This document shows positions 61,211 to 64,000 of a stretch of 64,000 nt of DNA, piece after piece; within the stretch, counting starts at the first letter, position 1; each line of letters starts with the position of its first letter. The DNA comes from CAZOVB01 sp964583095. GTDB lineage: Bacteria; Planctomycetota; Phycisphaerae; SM23-33. The stretch is taken from contig CAZOVB010000002.1 in the NCBI GenBank assembly GCA_964583095.1, forward strand, positions 1 through 64,000. Direction: 5' to 3'. The notes under the pieces are model-generated. The model was given only the letters and a program-made list of their open reading frames with translations, was not told the origin of the DNA and made no database searches. The position numbers and the translations under genes were made by a program.

Positions 61211-61669
61211 CTACAGCGATTCGTCTTCGTCGAAGTCGTCCTCGTCCAGGTCGTCAAAACCCGGATCGTCTTCGTCGTCGAACTCCAGGAAGGTCTCCTC
61301 TTCTTCGTCCTGGCCCAGATCGTCCTCGTCGTCGATATTGTCGGCAAAGTCGAATTCTTCGTCTTCTTCCTCTTCGTCCTCAAGTTCCTCTTCGTCCAGG
61401 AAATCCTGCGTATCTTCGCTGTCGGCGATGATTTCACTGGCCTCGTCCAGGAATTCCTCCGGGACCAGAATGGGCACCGACCGGCTCATGCTCGATGCGC
61501 CCCTGCCGGGAGTCTCTTGGGCCAGATGCCCCACCATCACGGGGATATCGTGATCCTCCAGCAGGGCACAGTATTTTTCCGCATCTTCCTCGTTGCGGGC
61601 ATAGACGGCTGGAATATACTCCTGGCCTTCGTCGCCAACAGGCAGATCATTTTCGTTGTCTTCGACCAT
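61211..61669 (-). CDS. DUF2007-like signal-transducing protein with acidic tail
   Basis: 152 aa, ATG 61669 with GAGG. Residues 15-80 fit the DUF2007 (putative signal transducing) pattern: VYARNEEDAEKYCALLEDHDIPVMV and VPILVPEEFLDEASEII. The last 70 residues are almost only Asp and Glu with a few Phe/Leu. No known function. Gene expression probably starts at a TTGACT/TAGAAT promoter just upstream. Confidence 0.75.
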   Translation of the reverse strand: MVEDNENDLPVGDEGQEYIPAVYARNEEDAEKYCALLEDHDIPVMVGHLAQETPGRGASSMSRSVPILVPEEFLDEASEIIADSEDTQDFLDEEELEDEEEEDEEFDFADNIDDEDDLGQDEEEETFLEFDDEDDPGFDDLDEDDFDEDESL

Positions 61670-61736
61670 GGTCGCACCTCGGGGTAACGGGACTGTTCTT
61701 TGGGACCCATCGGTTCAACGGTGACTTGTCACCGCA

Positions 61737-61767
61737 ATTCTAGTATGTACTATCTTCGACAAGTCAA
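61737..61767 (-). promoter_or_regulatory. Possible sigma-70 promoter (leftward)
   Basis: TTGACT (61767-61762) and TAGAAT (61742-61737) with a 19-bp spacer, about 70 bp upstream of the DUF2007-like gene. The spacer is long, so confidence is moderate. Confidence 0.4.
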
Positions 61768-61906
61768 GAGAGTTAGGATTAAAGATCCAATGGTTCGGGA
61801 AAGAAATTTCCAATCAGAAGCTCAGGGGTCCTCCCAATGGCCCGATATGCTCCGGGGGGCTCATTTTCGGCCCGCAGGCGGGCGGAATTCTGAATGGAGG
61901 AAAAAC

Positions 61907-62650
61907 ATGCGCAGGACCTTCCTGGTCTCGGCCCTGGTGGCCCTGGCGACCCTGTCTGTCACGGGCTGTCTGGAAGACAAAATGTACCTGACTCCCGAGC
62001 GGAAGCAGAACGGCCTGGTCGTCGTCCTGCCCGGAATCGAGGGGCCAAGCCATTTCAACGCAGACATCAAGAAGGGAATCGTCAACTCCTCTCTGGACTA
62101 CGCGGTGACCGTCTACGCATGGGGCGTGCCCGGCCTGGCCCTGGTCAACCAGATGGACTTCGTGGGCAACCACATGCGGGCAGGGCGACTGGCCGACTAT
62201 ATCCAGGAATACCAGAAGGAATACCCCGACAGGCCCGTGTGGCTCGTCGGACACAGCGGCGGAGGCGGTATTGCCGTTTTTGCCGCAGAAGCCCTGGACC
62301 CAGGTTACAAGGTCGATGGCCTGATCCTCCTGGCCGCCAGTATCAGCAAGGACTATCCCCTGGACAAGGCCCTGGCCAAGGTCCGAGGCCCCATCGTCAA
62401 TTTCTACAACCCCAACGATTCGGCTCTGCTGGGTCTGGGAACCACCCTGACCAGCAACGTCGACGGGCGAAGAGGTCCCTCGGCCGGCCTGAACGGCTTT
62501 AGCCGGTCCTACCCGGGCCTGCACGAAATCCCCGTCCGCTCCTCCTCCAATCCCCACGGAGCAGCCACGAAGCCCGGTTTCGTCCGCAGCAATGTGGTGC
62601 CCTGGATCCAAAGGAACTCTTCGGGCCGGCTCGCCGGGGGCAATCGATAA
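61907..62650 (+). CDS. Alpha/beta-hydrolase lipoprotein
   Basis: 247 aa from ATG 61907 with GGAGG six bases upstream. Signal peptide and lipobox LSVTGC. Alpha/beta-hydrolase fold: LVVVLPGIEGPSHFN strand, nucleophile elbow GHSGGG, NPNDSALL acid position and a late His in SSSNPHGAA. It is an esterase/lipase-like enzyme tethered to a membrane. Substrate unknown. The LPGIEG motif instead of HGGG marks the lipase-like branch. Confidence 0.82.
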   Translation: MRRTFLVSALVALATLSVTGCLEDKMYLTPERKQNGLVVVLPGIEGPSHFNADIKKGIVNSSLDYAVTVYAWGVPGLALVNQMDFVGNHMRAGRLADYIQEYQKEYPDRPVWLVGHSGGGGIAVFAAEALDPGYKVDGLILLAASISKDYPLDKALAKVRGPIVNFYNPNDSALLGLGTTLTSNVDGRRGPSAGLNGFSRSYPGLHEIPVRSSSNPHGAATKPGFVRSNVVPWIQRNSSGRLAGGNR

Positions 62651-62725
62651 TCACCTCTGCGTCGCTTGCCTGAGCAGAGAGTGCGGCGTGCATTTGCCCC
62701 CACCAGGCGATACCATAATTCGCCT

Positions 62726-63664
62726 ATGCACACCTACCCCACAGGACTGGTCCTGGGCAGATTCATGCCCCCACACGCGGGACACCTGTATCTGATCGAA
62801 CGCGCCGCAGCCCAGGTCGGTCGGCTGGAGCTGATCCTCCTGAGCCGAACGGAAGATTCGATTCCCGGTTCGCTGCGGGCCGGCTGGCTGGAGCAACTGG
62901 TGCCCGGCAATGTCAGGCTGTGGCACGTGGCGAATCGTCATCCCCGCGATTACTCGGATCCCGACGTCTGGCAGAAGTGGAGGAAGCTCGTCGAATCGGT
63001 CCTGCCCGAAAGCCCGGACCTGGTCTTTTCCTCCGAAGATTACGGCAATCAACTGGCTGAGCTTCTCCGAGCCCAGCACGTGATGATCGATCCTGCCCGC
63101 CGCGAAGTGCCTGTCTCGGCCTCTCAGATCCGCAACGACCCCATGACCCACTGGGTCTATCTGCCCGAGCCGGCAAGGGACTGGTTCGTGCGTCGCACCG
63201 CCGTCCTCCTGGATGCACCTCAAAGCGCCGAGGAAATTTCCCGACGCATCGCCGACCGGGCCGAGACAGCCTGCTGTTCCTGGCCGGCTTCTGCCTCCTC
63301 ACTGCTGTCGGCAGAACAGGCCCGTGAGACAGCCAGGGCCCAGATCGAGTGCGAACGACAGACGGCTTTTCGGGCCAACCGCGTCCTGCTCTGTCCGGGC
63401 TCCCTGATCGGAATTCGCCTCCACACCCGGCCTGGCAAATCGCGTATTGCAGAGCTTTCTCCCAAGGCCCTGGCCCGGAGGTATCCGTTGATCCTCTCGG
63501 GCCCACTGGACGCATTGGAGCCGGGGGGCAGGGCATTTCTGAGGCGGCTTCGAACCCGATGCCGGCCGGGGCAATGGATTGACCTGCCTGCCGCTCCGGC
63601 CGAGGCCTTTCGAGAAGCCCTCCTGGCGGTTTTCCGCCTGGCGGATCCGTGCGCCGATTCCTGA
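62726..63664 (+). CDS. NadR-like nucleotidyltransferase protein
   Basis: 312 aa from ATG 62726. N-terminal cytidylyltransferase-like domain with GRFMPPHAGHLYLIERA (HxGH nucleotide-binding motif) and VSASQIRNDPMTHW (the ISxTxIR counterpart), followed by WFVRRTAVLL. This matches the NMN-adenylyltransferase part of NadR. After it, about residues 165-312, comes a tail where NadR has a kinase domain, but no P-loop (GxxxxGKS/T) is visible there. It may make or recycle a pyridine nucleotide. Confidence 0.75.
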   Translation: MHTYPTGLVLGRFMPPHAGHLYLIERAAAQVGRLELILLSRTEDSIPGSLRAGWLEQLVPGNVRLWHVANRHPRDYSDPDVWQKWRKLVESVLPESPDLVFSSEDYGNQLAELLRAQHVMIDPARREVPVSASQIRNDPMTHWVYLPEPARDWFVRRTAVLLDAPQSAEEISRRIADRAETACCSWPASASSLLSAEQARETARAQIECERQTAFRANRVLLCPGSLIGIRLHTRPGKSRIAELSPKALARRYPLILSGPLDALEPGGRAFLRRLRTRCRPGQWIDLPAAPAEAFREALLAVFRLADPCADS

Positions 63665-63891
63665 TTCCACCCTCCTGCCGCGACGGAGGCCTTGCAGGCC
63701 TTGGAAGCATTCTCCTCAGAGCCCGGCGGCTTTTGTCGCCAAGGCAGCGCGGCTGCTCAAGAAGGCTCCCTTCCGTGTCGAAATCGAGTGCGGAATGCCC
63801 AGTTACTGGGCAGGTTTTCGTCCGACGTCTTCCGCCGGCTGGGGCACTGCTTGCGGATCCCGGCGTAACGGAGCCCGATGGGGTCGAGATC

Positions 63892-64000
63892 ATGAGAATA
63901 CTCCTTGCCAGTCAGACCGGGGACCTGATCGCTCCTCTTCGAAAAGGAGCCGAAGGGAATATCCGCCAGATCCTCACGTGCCCCACGGCCGGGGAGATCC
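63892..64000 (+). CDS. Possible start of a gene cut by the window edge
   Basis: The frame from ATG 63892 (MRILLASQTGDLIAPLRKG) is open to the end of the window, 36 codons. A GGTCGAG precedes it. Too short to identify. The region from 63665 to 63891 contains no gene I can support. Confidence 0.35.
   Translation, partial: MRILLASQTGDLIAPLRKGAEGNIRQILTCPTAGEI

Overview
The window looks like a piece of a Planctomycetota chromosome, most likely class Phycisphaerae or a close relative, from an organism with anaerobic or low-oxygen metabolism. The arguments are gene content, not a database match: a PEP-CTERM exported protein, a planctomycete-style multiheme cytochrome, a XylR-type LacI/AraC hybrid regulator, SGNH and LamG secreted proteins, a fused transporter/spermidine-synthase-like protein, a uroporphyrinogen-decarboxylase-like protein, an NADH-linked [FeFe]-hydrogenase and an oxygen-reducing A-type flavoprotein. 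The DNA is uniformly GC-rich. I saw no insertion sequence, prophage, CRISPR array, rRNA or tRNA.

Layout. 1-7.1 kb: end of a c-type cytochrome gene, then a leftward group of secreted SGNH-like/esterase genes with a shortened paralogue and a LamG remnant. 7.4-12.6 kb: divergent pair of a fused membrane transporter/spermidine-synthase-like protein and a neurotransmitter:sodium-type symporter. 12.6-18.7 kb: a leftward regulatory-transport unit of sensor kinase, sigma-54 response regulator, TonB-dependent receptor and TonB; between regulator and receptor lie a near-perfect sigma-54 promoter and two 17-bp palindromes. 19.2-23.6 kb: MEDS-PAS hybrid kinase, a probable structured RNA, HAD phosphatase, FMN-binding protein, YjbQ. 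23.9-29.3 kb: Rho, HisA, HisH, OmpA-like lipoprotein, small membrane protein and prepilin peptidase, all leftward. 29.3-33.2 kb: MntA/HepT toxin-antitoxin pair, A-type flavoprotein, secretin. 33.5-35.3 kb: TatD hydrolase and UbiA prenyltransferase, an EboB/EboC-like pair. 35.3-43.1 kb: zinc-ribbon protein, aldo/keto-reductase-like protein, DapF, PEP-CTERM protein, XylR-like regulator, aldo/keto reductase, a PepSY-like protein with poly-aspartate runs, and a URO-D family protein. 43.5-44.9 kb: a secreted repeat protein.

45-49 kb is a compact leftward operon: lone receiver domain, HydC, HydB, HydA, with genes 3-9 bp apart and a TGTGA-N6-TCACA palindrome upstream. 49.7-55.4 kb runs rightward as groEL1-groES-groEL2-dnaJ-grpE, followed by an FmdB-type zinc ribbon. 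56-57.8 kb holds a two-gene ATPase plus DUF4276 (TOPRIM-like) module that resembles two-component anti-phage systems. The rest contains a large planctomycete-type membrane protein, three small proteins of unknown role, a lipoprotein alpha/beta hydrolase and a NadR-like nucleotidyltransferase.

The most promising leads are the sigma-54 circuit driving the TonB receptor, the ATPase/DUF4276 pair, the structured intergenic transcript near 21.6-22.0 kb, and the hydrogenase operon with its altered active-site motif, shortened HydB and built-in receiver protein. All functional calls come from motif reading of translated sequence; no search was run.
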